Shown here: positions 25,983 to 34,193 of the stretch, one piece after another
Layout of the letters: the number at the start of each line of letters is the position of its first letter
How positions within the stretch are numbered: position 1 is the first letter of the stretch
Assembly: GCA_003598175.1 (NCBI GenBank)
Contig: QZKN01000152.1
Location: 1-38,226, forward strand
DNA from: Candidatus Omnitrophota bacterium
GTDB taxonomy: Bacteria > Hinthialibacterota > Hinthialibacteria > Hinthialibacterales > Hinthialibacteraceae
Direction: 5' to 3'
Length of the DNA: 38,226 nucleotides
Made by a program: the position numbers and the translations under genes
The notes under the pieces: model-generated
Told to the model about the DNA's origin: nothing
Database searches by the model: none
Seen by the model: only the letters and a program-made list of their open reading frames with translations

Positions 25983-27356
25983 ATGAAAATCGTTTCAAAT
26001 AAGAACAATGTTTTCTTATTCGTCCTGCTGGCGTTATTTTTCTGCGTAATGAATTCCCCGCAAGCGGCGGAAAAACACCCGCTGTATGTCGGCTGGGCGG
26101 AAATCGATATCACGCCGACGCAACCGGTGGCGTTGGTGGGGCAGCTGCACAAACGCATCTCGACCGGCGTTCTCGATCCGTTGACGGCGACCGCGCTGGC
26201 GTTGGAAACGCGGGATGAAAACGGGGCGGTCGAGCAGGCAATCCTAATTTCGTGCGATGTGATCGGCATCCGCAAAGTCATGCAGGATACCGTGAAGCAA
26301 CATGTGCGCGAGACGTTACAGGATTTCGACGCCGATAAATTATTTATGAACGCAACGCATACGCATACCGCGCCCGGTTTCGCGGATGGAGAGTATGGCG
26401 ATTTGTACGATGTGAGCGGCGACGAAGGCGTGATGACACCGTCCGAATACGGGAAATTTTTTGCCGAACGAATCGCTGAAGTCGCCGTGAAGGCCTGGCA
26501 AAATCGCAAATCCGGCGGGATGAGCTGGGGATTGGGACATGCCGCGGTGGGGTATAACCGCCGGGCTCATTATTTTGACGGCACAAGCGTCATGTACGGC
26601 AAAACCGAAGAGGAAAATTTTTCGAATATCGAAGGATACCAGGATCATGGTGTGGAATTGTTATTTTTCCGTAACGCGGATGAGAAATTGACGGGCATCG
26701 TGATCAATCTGGCCTGTCCGTCGCAGGAAACGGAAGGGCTCAAGGAAGTGTCCGCCGATTTTTGGCACGACGTGCGAAACGAGTTGCGGGCGCGATTCGG
26801 CCAGGATTTCTTTGTTTTACCGCAATGTTCGGCGGCGGGTGATCAATCGCCTCATTTGCTGTATCGCAAAAAGGCGGAGCAAATCATGTTGGATAGACGA
26901 GGCATTACCCGCCGGCAGGAGATCGCCCGGCGCATTGCCGACGCTGTCGCGGACGTGTACCCGTTGGCAATGAAAGATGTTGAAAGAGAGATTCTTTTCA
27001 AACACGTCGTCGCCAGTATCGATATCCCTCCCCATCCGAATTATATTCAGCCGTTTTATCAAACCGAACAGGTTACGCCGATTGAGGTGCACATTCTACG
27101 GCTGGGAGATCTCGCGATGGCAAGCAATCCCTACGAACTCTATCTCGATTACGGTTTGCGCATCAAAGCCCGCAGTCCTGCTCTGTTGACGTTCCTCGTG
27201 CAGCTGTCTTGTCAATCAAACGGCTATCTGCCGACCCAGAGAGCCGTTGAGGGCGGCGGCTATAGCGCGGATAAATTTATTGCAGGACCGGAAGGTGGGC
27301 AGAAATTGGTGAACGAGACCGTCCGACTGATTCAAGAGATGTGGGAGGAAAAATAA
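25983..27356 (+). CDS. secreted neutral/alkaline ceramidase-like hydrolase
   Basis: A 457-residue protein with a signal peptide (NVFLFVLLALFFCVMNSPQA). The mature part starts YVGWAEIDITPTQPVALVGQ, the typical opening of neutral ceramidase N-terminal domains. It has the zinc-site motif NATHTHTAPG (near 120) and GDQSPH (near 285), matching the GD-x-SPN region that carries the nucleophilic Ser in ceramidases. Neutral ceramidases are usually 650 residues or more with a C-terminal immunoglobulin-like domain; this one lacks it, as many homologues in environmental bacteria do. Substrate therefore uncertain: a sphingolipid or another amide or ester. AGGTG precedes the ATG. Confidence 0.75.
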   Translation: MKIVSNKNNVFLFVLLALFFCVMNSPQAAEKHPLYVGWAEIDITPTQPVALVGQLHKRISTGVLDPLTATALALETRDENGAVEQAILISCDVIGIRKVMQDTVKQHVRETLQDFDADKLFMNATHTHTAPGFADGEYGDLYDVSGDEGVMTPSEYGKFFAERIAEVAVKAWQNRKSGGMSWGLGHAAVGYNRRAHYFDGTSVMYGKTEEENFSNIEGYQDHGVELLFFRNADEKLTGIVINLACPSQETEGLKEVSADFWHDVRNELRARFGQDFFVLPQCSAAGDQSPHLLYRKKAEQIMLDRRGITRRQEIARRIADAVADVYPLAMKDVEREILFKHVVASIDIPPHPNYIQPFYQTEQVTPIEVHILRLGDLAMASNPYELYLDYGLRIKARSPALLTFLVQLSCQSNGYLPTQRAVEGGGYSADKFIAGPEGGQKLVNETVRLIQEMWEEK

Positions 27357-27381
27357 CACAATCTCGTCATTTGTTTCTACG

Positions 27382-27441
27382 TGGGTATAGCAAGCGTCCC
27401 CGCTTGCGCGAACAACGCAGGCGAGACGCCTGCTTTACCCA
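27382..27441. repeat. family 2 hairpin repeat
   Basis: TGGGTATAGCAAGCGTCCCC at the left and GGCGAGACGCCTGCTTTACC at the right. Sister of 8047-8103. Confidence 0.85.
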
Positions 27442-27443
27442 GG

Positions 27444-27477
27444 AAAATACGACCGAGACGTTCGCGCTCCGTATTTT
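27444..27477. repeat. family 3 repeat
   Basis: AAATACGACCGAGACGTTCG followed by CGCTCCGTATTTT. The outer AAATACG and CGTATTT arms also pair, giving a larger hairpin. Confidence 0.7.
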
Positions 27478-27480
27478 CCT

Positions 27481-27522
27481 ATAAACCGTCATGACCGATT
27501 GGTCACAACGAAGGATGAAAAT
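27481..27522. repeat. family 5 direct repeat
   Basis: GTCATGACCGATTGGTCACA followed by ACGAAGGATGAAAAT. It differs in only a few positions from 24233-24274. Confidence 0.8.
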
Positions 27523-27524
27523 TA

Positions 27525-27558
27525 CTCGTAGGGGCGGTTCGCGAACCGCCCCTACGAG
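27525..27558. repeat. family 1 perfect palindrome, longest copy
   Basis: A 34-base perfect palindrome centred between 27541 and 27542, with core GGGGCGGTTCGCGAACCGCC. It could form a 17-bp cruciform or, if transcribed, a strong hairpin. Confidence 0.92.
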
Positions 27559-27634
27559 AACAATTTTCATTTAAACATGGCAATCAGAGTACCTGTTCAT
27601 AGGTGGAATATATTTTGCCGAAAGGAGAAAAGGA

Positions 27635-28465
27635 ATGGGAAACATACATGTGGGATTAAATGCAGAATACTGCCGCAGTTCGGATAAACCGTTCGAATGG
27701 GCGGTTGAACATGCGGCGGAGATGGGGTACAAATATTTCGAACCGATGGTGCACTTCGGCCGCGAATTGATGAGCGAGGCGGGATATTTTCATACGGTAT
27801 CCCTGTTTGACGATCCGTTTCGCATCAAGGAAGCCTGTGACAGGGCGGGTTTGACCATTTCCGGTCTACAGGCGCATGGGCCGCTGGGACGCCCGGATGT
27901 TCATGGCGAATACATCAAACTCGCGATTCGGACGGCGGCGGAAATCGGCGTTCCGGTCATCAACACCGACGAAGGCATCAAGGCCAAATGGACGACGGAA
28001 GAGGAGGATTTTGTCCTGATCAAATACACGCTGCAGGAAGCCGCCTTTATTGCCGAACGCCGCGGCGTGAAAATCGGCATCGAACCGCATGCGCAATATT
28101 CACGCACGCCGGACGGATTGGATCGCATCTATCATCTCGTCAAATCGCCCGCCATCGGGATCAATTTCGATACCGGCAACGCCTACTTATGCGGCCATGA
28201 TGTGTATGCCTGGCTGGAACGCGTTGCCGAACGGCTGGTCCATCTGCATGCGAAAGATATTACCGTTTCTCAATCCGACGCGGAGCGAGGCAAGGTGACG
28301 GGTACGGCGGTGGGGTGCGCTTGCGGGGAAGGCGTGATCGATTGGGCGAGGGTGATCGATATCGTCAAGAGAAAAACGCCGCGCGCCATCGTTTTTTCCG
28401 TCGAATGCGGTACCCCCGAGCAGGCCGCGAAAAGTTTATCGCATTTGAACTCACTGCTGGAATAA
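27635..28465 (+). CDS. sugar phosphate isomerase/epimerase (AP endonuclease 2-type TIM barrel)
   Basis: A 276-residue TIM-barrel protein of the xylose-isomerase-like/AP-endonuclease-2 fold. Signs of the family are the opening GNIHVGLNAEYCRSS, EMGYKYFEPMVHFGRE, then GLQAHGPLGRPDV, VPVINTDEG, KIGIEPHAQYSRTP with the metal-ligand Glu, GINFDTGNAYLCGHD and LVHLHAKDI. These Glu, His and Asp residues form a divalent-metal site. Substrates of such proteins range from ketoses to inositols and 3-keto sugars. The ATG follows AAAGGAGAAAAGGA, a strong ribosome site. There is no signal peptide, so it acts in the cytoplasm. Confidence 0.85.
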   Translation: MGNIHVGLNAEYCRSSDKPFEWAVEHAAEMGYKYFEPMVHFGRELMSEAGYFHTVSLFDDPFRIKEACDRAGLTISGLQAHGPLGRPDVHGEYIKLAIRTAAEIGVPVINTDEGIKAKWTTEEEDFVLIKYTLQEAAFIAERRGVKIGIEPHAQYSRTPDGLDRIYHLVKSPAIGINFDTGNAYLCGHDVYAWLERVAERLVHLHAKDITVSQSDAERGKVTGTAVGCACGEGVIDWARVIDIVKRKTPRAIVFSVECGTPEQAAKSLSHLNSLLE

Positions 28466-28521
28466 GCATTCATTACTAAATCCAACCAGGCAGCGCATGA
28501 ACGATAAGGAGGGAGCTTCTC

Positions 28522-28830
28522 ATGACAACGAACAATGGAAGCGCTTTCACGTTAATCGAACTTCTGATTGTGGTTGCCATTATTGGAATTCTTGCCGCCA
28601 TTGCCGTACCGAATTTTCTCAATGCACAGCTGCGCGCGCAGATATCCAAAGCCAATGCGGAAATGAACACCTTCGTGACGGCAATGGAAATGTATCGCAT
28701 GGACAATGGCGTCTATTTTCCTCACAACCACACTCCCTGGCAAAACAAGTATTTGACGACGCCCATCGCCTACGTGGCGTCGATGCCGACGGATCCGTTT
28801 CAAAAAGGTCCCGGCCGCACGGAAGAATAA
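28522..28830 (+). CDS. short type IV pseudopilin-like protein
   Basis: A 102-residue protein with MTTNNGSA followed by FTLIELLIVVAIIGILAAIA. The prepilin motif has Ala rather than Gly at -1, which some prepilin peptidases accept. The helix and the following NFLNAQLRAQISKAN almost match the pseudopilin at 21353-21967. The C-terminal domain is short and ends KGPGRTEE after AYVASMPTDPFQ; longer relatives continue, so this may be a minimal or truncated form. AAGGAGG nine bases before the ATG is a strong ribosome site. Its partners are unknown. Confidence 0.8.
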   Translation: MTTNNGSAFTLIELLIVVAIIGILAAIAVPNFLNAQLRAQISKANAEMNTFVTAMEMYRMDNGVYFPHNHTPWQNKYLTTPIAYVASMPTDPFQKGPGRTEE

Positions 28831-28979
28831 TATTCGTTTAATGAATATCATAAAGATAATATAGTGTATACTGCAAAGAAAAAAGACTGAAAAGTAGGCG
28901 TTTTTCGAGAATATCCCCTTCTTGAACTCATTCAAAAAGTGTAATAACTATAGTTTGCATGGGTGCAAAGCGAATACGG

Positions 28980-29387
28980 CTATTGCAAGAAATCGCACAT
29001 TTCGTCCAAATAGATCGATCCGGGTTCCGGGATGATGACATTGAGTCCATTCACGTCGTGTAGTATTTCATTAGTAATATTAAAGAATACCGGAATGCTT
29101 CCTCGCAAATCGATTAAGGTATGCAATTTCACCGCCCCTTTGTGTTGCTGAAATTTAGCCCAGGGAAACAGGGATAAACACAAATCGATGGTGGATGCAT
29201 CCAGGGCATACACCGTGTCTTCGAGTTCGACTCCAAACGTTTCATCAACGCACAATTCTCGGGCGCGATGGATCAGAACTTGTGCGAAATCGGCATAGAT
29301 TCGCCAATCCCGATGCGCGTTGGCATTGGCTAAGGTGTTCCCGGTAAAATGAAATTGCGGAATTGTTGATTTGAACCACGAGACACG
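28980..29387 (-). pseudogene. IS4-family DDE transposase fragment
   Basis: The minus-strand open frame reads SWFKSTIPQFHFTGNTLANA, HRDWRIYADFAQVLIHRARE, then VYALDASTIDLCLSLFPWAK and KGAVKLHTLIDLRGSIPVFF. This is the central part of IS4-type transposases; the Asp in YALDAST is the first catalytic acidic residue. Upstream the frame closes at a TAG (29388-29390) with no start, and downstream it stops at DEMCDFLQ where intact relatives continue with a YVMDRGYIDF-like segment. The second Asp and Glu of the active site are missing, so it is dead. No terminal inverted repeats could be identified. Confidence 0.75.
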
Positions 29388-29429
29388 CTAATCGTGATCA
29401 AATTGAGTTATACTTATTGAATAACAACG

Positions 29430-29795
29430 TCCACAGACCGCATTCAGGATTCACTTTCTTTGGATTCGGAAGCGTATGTTCCCGCACTTTGGGCCTTTGA
29501 GATTGCGAATGTTTTTTGGGGATCCGAACAAAGAAAACGGATTCAAAAAGAGAAAAATCGGCCTTTTTCTTGAACAAATCAAAAAACTGCCCATTCGGAT
29601 TGAACCACCCCCAACATTCCCCATTATCAACGATATGCTTGAATTGGCAAGAAAATATAAATTATCCGTCTCTGATGCAACCTATTTGGAACTCGCCATT
29701 CGAAAAAAACTCTCCTTGGCAATCCTGGATAAAGAATTGATTCAGGCTGCGAAAAAGTCAAAAGTTCTCATCTTGAAGTGTAAAACCTGTAATTT
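29430..29795 (+). pseudogene. PIN-domain (VapC-like) toxin remnant, frameshifted
   Basis: One frame (from about 29430) reads DRIQDSLSLDSEAYVPALWA and FEIANVFWGSEQRKRIQKEK. One extra A in the run at 29560-29566 shifts the frame. The next frame continues KIGLFLEQIKKLPIRIEPPP, LARKYKLSVSDATYLELAIR and KKLSLAILDKELIQAAKKS. Joined, they make a near-complete VapC-type PIN domain, with VPALW-x-x-E-x-AN and the C-terminal YDA/SDA-x-YLELA block that carries acidic active-site residues. The first 20 or so residues, including the first catalytic Asp, are absent, and the 5' end abuts the transposase fragment. No intact antitoxin is seen beside it. Confidence 0.7.
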
Positions 29796-29796
29796 A

Positions 29797-31296
29797 TTAT
29801 ATTTGTATATTATTTGTTTTTTCCTTTCTGCGATTCGTCAAATCAAAAATGAAAGCAATCGCCAGCAATGCGGCGGTTCCCACCGCGCCGATGATGATCC
29901 CGTCGAACGTACACTCCGCCCATCTCCAGGCGTCCGGCAAATTGCGGGCAAATGTCGCCCAGCTGATGACGATGACGCTCACGGCAATGGCAACGATCCC
30001 TTGCCAGACGCGAAGTCGGGCGTTGAACAAGGAAAGGAGAAACAACCCCAAAATTCCGCCGCCGAATATTCCCGATATCTGCCACCACACATCCAGCGCG
30101 CTCCTGGCGCGAATCATCAGCAATGCAAATGCGATTCCCAAAATACCCCAAACCACCGTCATCACGCGCAAAAACAGGACGCTCTGATTTTCGTCGATTT
30201 CCGTCCGGAAAAATCGCTTGCGAAAATCCAAAAGCGAGACGGTGGCCGAACAATTCAAAGCGGAATCGACCGTACTCATGGCCGCCGCCACAATCGCGGC
30301 GATCACCAGGCCTTTGATCACCATCGGCAGCTGCGTGGCGATGAAATAGGGAAACACTTCATCGCCTTTTGTGATGGAATCCGGCAGCGGATGGCCGCCG
30401 GGCGCGTAAAACGCAAAAAGGGTCGTGCCGATGTAGAGAAAAATGGCGGTGAGAGGGATATAAATCAACATGGCAATCCAAATCGATCGTTTCGCATCCC
30501 GTTCGGAAGCGACGGACGAGTATTTTTGCACGTAATTCTGGTCAGCCATGAGATTGCGGAGATTTTCAGTAACGCCATAAATAATCATCACCCAAATCGT
30601 GCGGGAAGAGAGGCTGAACTCCCAACTCCCCCAACTAAATTTATCGGCGTCGAAGGCATGTTGGATCAGATAATCCGGCCGCGAGAAAACATCGACGGTC
30701 AGGATCACGGTGCAGAACAGAATCCCCACGATCATGATAAGGGATTGCATCACATCGGTCCAAATCACGGCTTCCATCCCGCCCAGCAGCGTATAGACGA
30801 TGGTTATCAGGCCGATCCCAACGATCACGACCGCGATATTCCACGGCACGAACGTGTTGATGAGAAGACTGACGAGATACAGAATTACGGCGACGCGCCC
30901 AACCATATACAGCAAAAAGGAAACGCTGGCATACACGCGCGCCCAGGTTCCCAATCGCATTTCCAAAAACGAATAGACGGAAATCAGGTTGGCTTTGCGG
31001 TAATACGGCACCACATAGTTGCACGTCAACCAGGCTACCGGAAAAATGCATACGGAAAAAATAATAACGTGCCAATTGCTGTCATACGCTTTGCCCGGCG
31101 TGGCGATGTAGGAAATGCTGCTGGTGTACGTGCTCATCACCGCCAATCCCGCCGCCCACGCGGGAATCGAGCGGCCCGCTACCATAAATTGTTCCGCCGT
31201 ACGGCTCTTGCGGACAAAATAGGCGCCCATTCCAATCAATACAAAAGTATACAATATTAAAATTCCGATATCGATCCATCCCAAACTTACATTCAC
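29797..31296 (-). CDS. sodium:solute symporter (SSS family)
   Basis: A 499-residue integral membrane protein with about 13 hydrophobic segments, starting MNVSLGWIDIGILILYTFVL. Family marks are the early SRTAEQFMVAGRSIPAW, the AVMSTYTSSISYIATPGKAY segment of the first unwound helix, GGMEAVIWTDVMQSLIMIVG, and the AAIVAAAMSTVDSALNCSAT sodium-site region in the eighth core helix. These match SSS transporters for sugars, organic acids or sialic-acid-like solutes. The start is GTG, supported by GGAGG six bases upstream. It lies 206 bases after a Gfo/Idh/MocA gene in the same direction, probably importing the sugars or acids those enzymes use. Confidence 0.9.
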   Translation of the reverse strand: MNVSLGWIDIGILILYTFVLIGMGAYFVRKSRTAEQFMVAGRSIPAWAAGLAVMSTYTSSISYIATPGKAYDSNWHVIIFSVCIFPVAWLTCNYVVPYYRKANLISVYSFLEMRLGTWARVYASVSFLLYMVGRVAVILYLVSLLINTFVPWNIAVVIVGIGLITIVYTLLGGMEAVIWTDVMQSLIMIVGILFCTVILTVDVFSRPDYLIQHAFDADKFSWGSWEFSLSSRTIWVMIIYGVTENLRNLMADQNYVQKYSSVASERDAKRSIWIAMLIYIPLTAIFLYIGTTLFAFYAPGGHPLPDSITKGDEVFPYFIATQLPMVIKGLVIAAIVAAAMSTVDSALNCSATVSLLDFRKRFFRTEIDENQSVLFLRVMTVVWGILGIAFALLMIRARSALDVWWQISGIFGGGILGLFLLSLFNARLRVWQGIVAIAVSVIVISWATFARNLPDAWRWAECTFDGIIIGAVGTAALLAIAFIFDLTNRRKEKTNNIQI

Positions 31297-31502
31297 AATC
31301 TTCCTCCGAATTTAGATTCTACGTGTTTGCATTGAGTTCCCAATATCGCATATTTTTAACGGTTGAAATAGAAAATCCCCTTTCCTCCGGATACAGAAAA
31401 GGAGGCGCGATTGTTTCACATTACCGTACGCGTGGGAAACGATGAAAATGAGAGTGGGGTATTTTCTGTCGGTATGAACCGAAACACCCTTCCCGTTATG
31501 GA

Positions 31503-32744
31503 TCAACCCGGATAGATCTCTTCCCGTTCGGCGTCGTAGCAGAATCGGTTTCCGTATTTCCACGATTTGTAGCACATGATGCCCATTACCGAATGCGCAT
31601 AACCGAGCTGGACCGGCGCGTTGGGCGTTTCGCGCGTGCGAATGCACTGCAGCCAGTTTTGCACGTGATCTTCGCCTTTTTGGGGAACGACTTTGACCGG
31701 TTCGGTCAACTTGTCCTGACCTCCGCCCTCGCCGACAGCGGTAAAACGCGCGGTGTCAAAGGTTCCCTTCGTGCCGTAAAAGGTGACTTCCGGTCCGCTC
31801 TTGCTGTTGCCCAGGCGGGTGGAATATTCGACGATAAATCCGGGGTATTCGATGGTGCAGTCGAGCGTGTCGGCGTGTTCGCGCCCGTCTTGCCAGACGT
31901 ACACGCCGCCCAGCGCAACGGCGCGCAACGGCATCGGATCGCCCATGAACCATGTCGCCACGTCGACGAGGTGGCTGCCCAAAAGTCCGGGCGTGCCGAC
32001 GGTGTAGTCTTCCCACAAATGCCAGCAGCGGAAGTGCATGGGATTATACGGGCGACGCGGCAGATTCATCCGGAATTCTTCCCAATCGACTTCGTCTTCC
32101 TTGATGGATTCATAATCCGGTTTCAGCCAACGGGGACCGGAGTCGTGCCAGGCGGCTTCGATTTCGCTGATGGTTCCCAAAATGCCGGATTGCAGTAATT
32201 CCGCCGCGGCTTTGTGGCGTCCGTCGCTGCGGCGCTGGACGCCGATCTGACAGATGACTTGATTGTCCTGTACGGAATGCAGGGCGTCGCGGGCGTCGTT
32301 GAGATTGCTCGCCATCGGTTTTTCGCAATACATGTCCTTTTTCGCGCGGGCGGCGTCCGCGAGAATGCGGGAATGCATGTGGTCGGGCGTGGCGATGCCG
32401 ACCGCATCGATTTCCTTCATAGACAGAATTTCCTTGTATTTGGACGTGGCGAATGGTTTTTTGCCATACCATTTTTCCACGCGATCCACTGCGGCGTTCA
32501 AATTCCGTTTCCACACATCGCAGACGGCGATGATTTCAGTGTTTTCCTGTTCCCGAAATCGATACACCTGGCCTGCCACCCAACTCATGCCGCGCCCGCC
32601 GCAGCCGATTTGCGCGACCAATAGCCGGTCGTTGGCTCCCAGCACGCGTTTGGCCGGCGCTCCAAAAGCTCCCTGAGCGATGCCGGCGGCCCCGGCGGTG
32701 GTCCGGCGAATGAATTCTCTTCGGTTTTGTTGATCTGTTGACAT
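31503..32744 (-). CDS. Tat-type Gfo/Idh/MocA family oxidoreductase (second copy)
   Basis: A 413-residue oxidoreductase with a twin-arginine-like leader (NRREFIRRTTAGAAGIAQGA). The nucleotide-binding domain begins LLVAQIGCGGRGMSW, followed by DAVGIATPDHMHSRILADAA and the EKP motif in MYCEKPMASNL. GSHLVDVATWF carries the conserved His. The C-terminal domain includes VEYSTRLGNSKSGPEVTFYG and GTKGTFDTARFTAV, typical of the exported subgroup. GGGAGG seven bases upstream sets the start. It lies 24 bases after the enolase-superfamily gene and upstream of the symporter, so the three may form one transcription unit. Only distantly similar to the copy at 24427. Confidence 0.85.
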   Translation of the reverse strand: MSTDQQNRREFIRRTTAGAAGIAQGAFGAPAKRVLGANDRLLVAQIGCGGRGMSWVAGQVYRFREQENTEIIAVCDVWKRNLNAAVDRVEKWYGKKPFATSKYKEILSMKEIDAVGIATPDHMHSRILADAARAKKDMYCEKPMASNLNDARDALHSVQDNQVICQIGVQRRSDGRHKAAAELLQSGILGTISEIEAAWHDSGPRWLKPDYESIKEDEVDWEEFRMNLPRRPYNPMHFRCWHLWEDYTVGTPGLLGSHLVDVATWFMGDPMPLRAVALGGVYVWQDGREHADTLDCTIEYPGFIVEYSTRLGNSKSGPEVTFYGTKGTFDTARFTAVGEGGGQDKLTEPVKVVPQKGEDHVQNWLQCIRTRETPNAPVQLGYAHSVMGIMCYKSWKYGNRFCYDAEREEIYPG

Positions 32745-32768
32745 GAGATAGCCTCCCGTATAATGTGA

Positions 32769-33893
32769 TTACAGTTTGTCGACTACAATCTCCTCGATTT
32801 TCTTCTCGTCCACTTCGAATCCGAGCCCTGAATTCTGCGGTACGACGATTTTTCCATCAATCGGCTTGAAAGGAGAACGGATTACGCTGTGCGCAAGAAA
32901 TTGCGGGCCGTTGAGGGCCGCCGGAAACGAAAGGCCGTACGCCGAATACAGCGCCAGCGATGCGGCAAGGGAAATATCCGGATCGGTCAACCCGCTCCCC
33001 AAAAACAGCATACCCGCATCGAGAAGAATTTCAATCTGTCTTCTCGCCGACAAGAGACCGCCGCAGCGCGCCGGTTTCATCGCCACGCCGTCCAGCATGT
33101 TCAGCCGAATGAACTCCACCAGCTCGCGCGGAGAAACGACGCCTTCGTCCATGATGATCGGAATGGCCGCCTGATGTTTCAGACGCTGGTAACCGGATAA
33201 TTCATTGGGACGAAGAGGCGCTTCAAGCACCGCCACGCCGACATCGGCCAGTTTGGGAGCGACTTCCAACGCCGTCGATAAATTGTATCCGCAATTGGCG
33301 TCTGCCCAGAGAAATCCGTCCGGGACGCGTTCTTTCACTCGGCGGCACAATTCAATGTCGTATTTGGGATCGGGAGCGACTTTGACATTGAAATTGCGAT
33401 ATCCGCGTTTCCATCCTTCTTCAATCATATCATCGAGATGATCCAGCGAAGCGGGATTCAACGTCCAGCTGAGCAGCACCTCTCCACCGGCCTGCCGTCC
33501 CCAATAGCGCGCAAGAGGGATTTTTAAAAAGCGGCAACACAAATCATGCAGAGCCATGTCGACGCCGGCCTTGCAGAGCGGCATCCCCGTCGAAAACGCG
33601 GGAGAGATGGCGCGATTCATCGCCTCGTGCGCGCCGGCGATGTCGAAGGGATCCCGGCCCAGCAACGCCGGCGTCAGATATGTGCGAATCGTGCTGGTTG
33701 CCGATTCCAGCGTTTCGTCGCTCCACTTCGGGACGGGAACGCTTTCACCCCAACCGACCGTGCCGTCATCGGTGGTAATTTTGACCAACACGGCCGGCCG
33801 GCCCAACGGCTTGCCGTCCGGTCCCTCTAAAAATTTAAAACGTCCGATTGTCGGATAGAGAACCGGAAAAGCTTCTACGCGTTCGATTTTCAT
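32769..33893 (-). CDS. enolase-superfamily (mandelate racemase/muconate lactonizing) enzyme
   Basis: A 374-residue protein. It starts MKIERVEAFPVLYPTIGRFK; a GTG nine bases earlier is possible, but the ATG follows GAGGTG. The capping domain includes WGESVPVPKW. The barrel domain has FNVKVAPDP, where one Lys of the usual K-x-K pair is replaced by Asn and the second is kept, then metal ligands in WADANCGY, LEAPLRP and MDEGVVS, and AMKPARCGG with the opposite catalytic Lys. This is the MLE-type subgroup, which includes cycloisomerases, o-succinylbenzoate synthases and dipeptide epimerases. The substrate cannot be read from sequence; a sugar acid fits the neighbourhood. It diverges from the GH95 gene. 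Confidence 0.82.
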   Translation of the reverse strand: MKIERVEAFPVLYPTIGRFKFLEGPDGKPLGRPAVLVKITTDDGTVGWGESVPVPKWSDETLESATSTIRTYLTPALLGRDPFDIAGAHEAMNRAISPAFSTGMPLCKAGVDMALHDLCCRFLKIPLARYWGRQAGGEVLLSWTLNPASLDHLDDMIEEGWKRGYRNFNVKVAPDPKYDIELCRRVKERVPDGFLWADANCGYNLSTALEVAPKLADVGVAVLEAPLRPNELSGYQRLKHQAAIPIIMDEGVVSPRELVEFIRLNMLDGVAMKPARCGGLLSARRQIEILLDAGMLFLGSGLTDPDISLAASLALYSAYGLSFPAALNGPQFLAHSVIRSPFKPIDGKIVVPQNSGLGFEVDEKKIEEIVVDKL

Positions 33894-34193
33894 GGATACC
33901 ACACCTCGTTTCCTGATTGAATTGACCGATACGGATTATGTGTTGCTGTACTATAGTAACGTGGTTATTGGATAATGCAAAATGGAGGATATGCGATTCT
34001 TGTCAAATTGACATTGGAAAGAGGTTCCATTCCGTTCGTTTATGATTTATGATCTCCCGGCCAATCTCACTAACGTCATCGTGCATTTCGTAGGTTCCCT
34101 GAGCCGCATGAGAATCAGAGAGATGGATATTTTTGGTACAAACCTTTAAACTACACCTGCACAATTTTGCTGACAAAGGAGATCGATGCGATC
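33894..34193. other. divergent intergenic region, nothing firm seen
   Basis: About 300 bases between the enolase-superfamily gene and the GH95 gene. Promoters for both directions must be here. A TTGACA-like hexamer lies at 34008-34013, but no -10 box stands at the right distance, so I do not call a promoter. No palindrome or repeat of the other families is present. Confidence 0.45.

Larger units (their letters stand above)
27357..27634. other. intergenic region built of repeats
   Basis: About 278 bases holding family 2 (27382-27441), family 3 (27444-27477), family 5 (27481-27522) and family 1 (27525-27558) repeats in a row. After them only the AAAGGAG ribosome site of the next gene stands out. 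Confidence 0.8.

Noticed and set aside
24190..27558. CRISPR array suggested by repeated palindromic units
   Set aside because: The units are few, of different families, unevenly spaced, without regular spacers and without cas genes.
29476..31260. Plus-strand open frame of about 594 codons
   Set aside because: Most of it is the reverse of the sodium:solute symporter gene, and its product is low-complexity and charged. Only the part before 29795 is meaningful, as a PIN remnant.
34008..34046. Promoter with TTGACA and TATGAT
   Set aside because: The spacing is about 27 bases, too long for a sigma-70 promoter.
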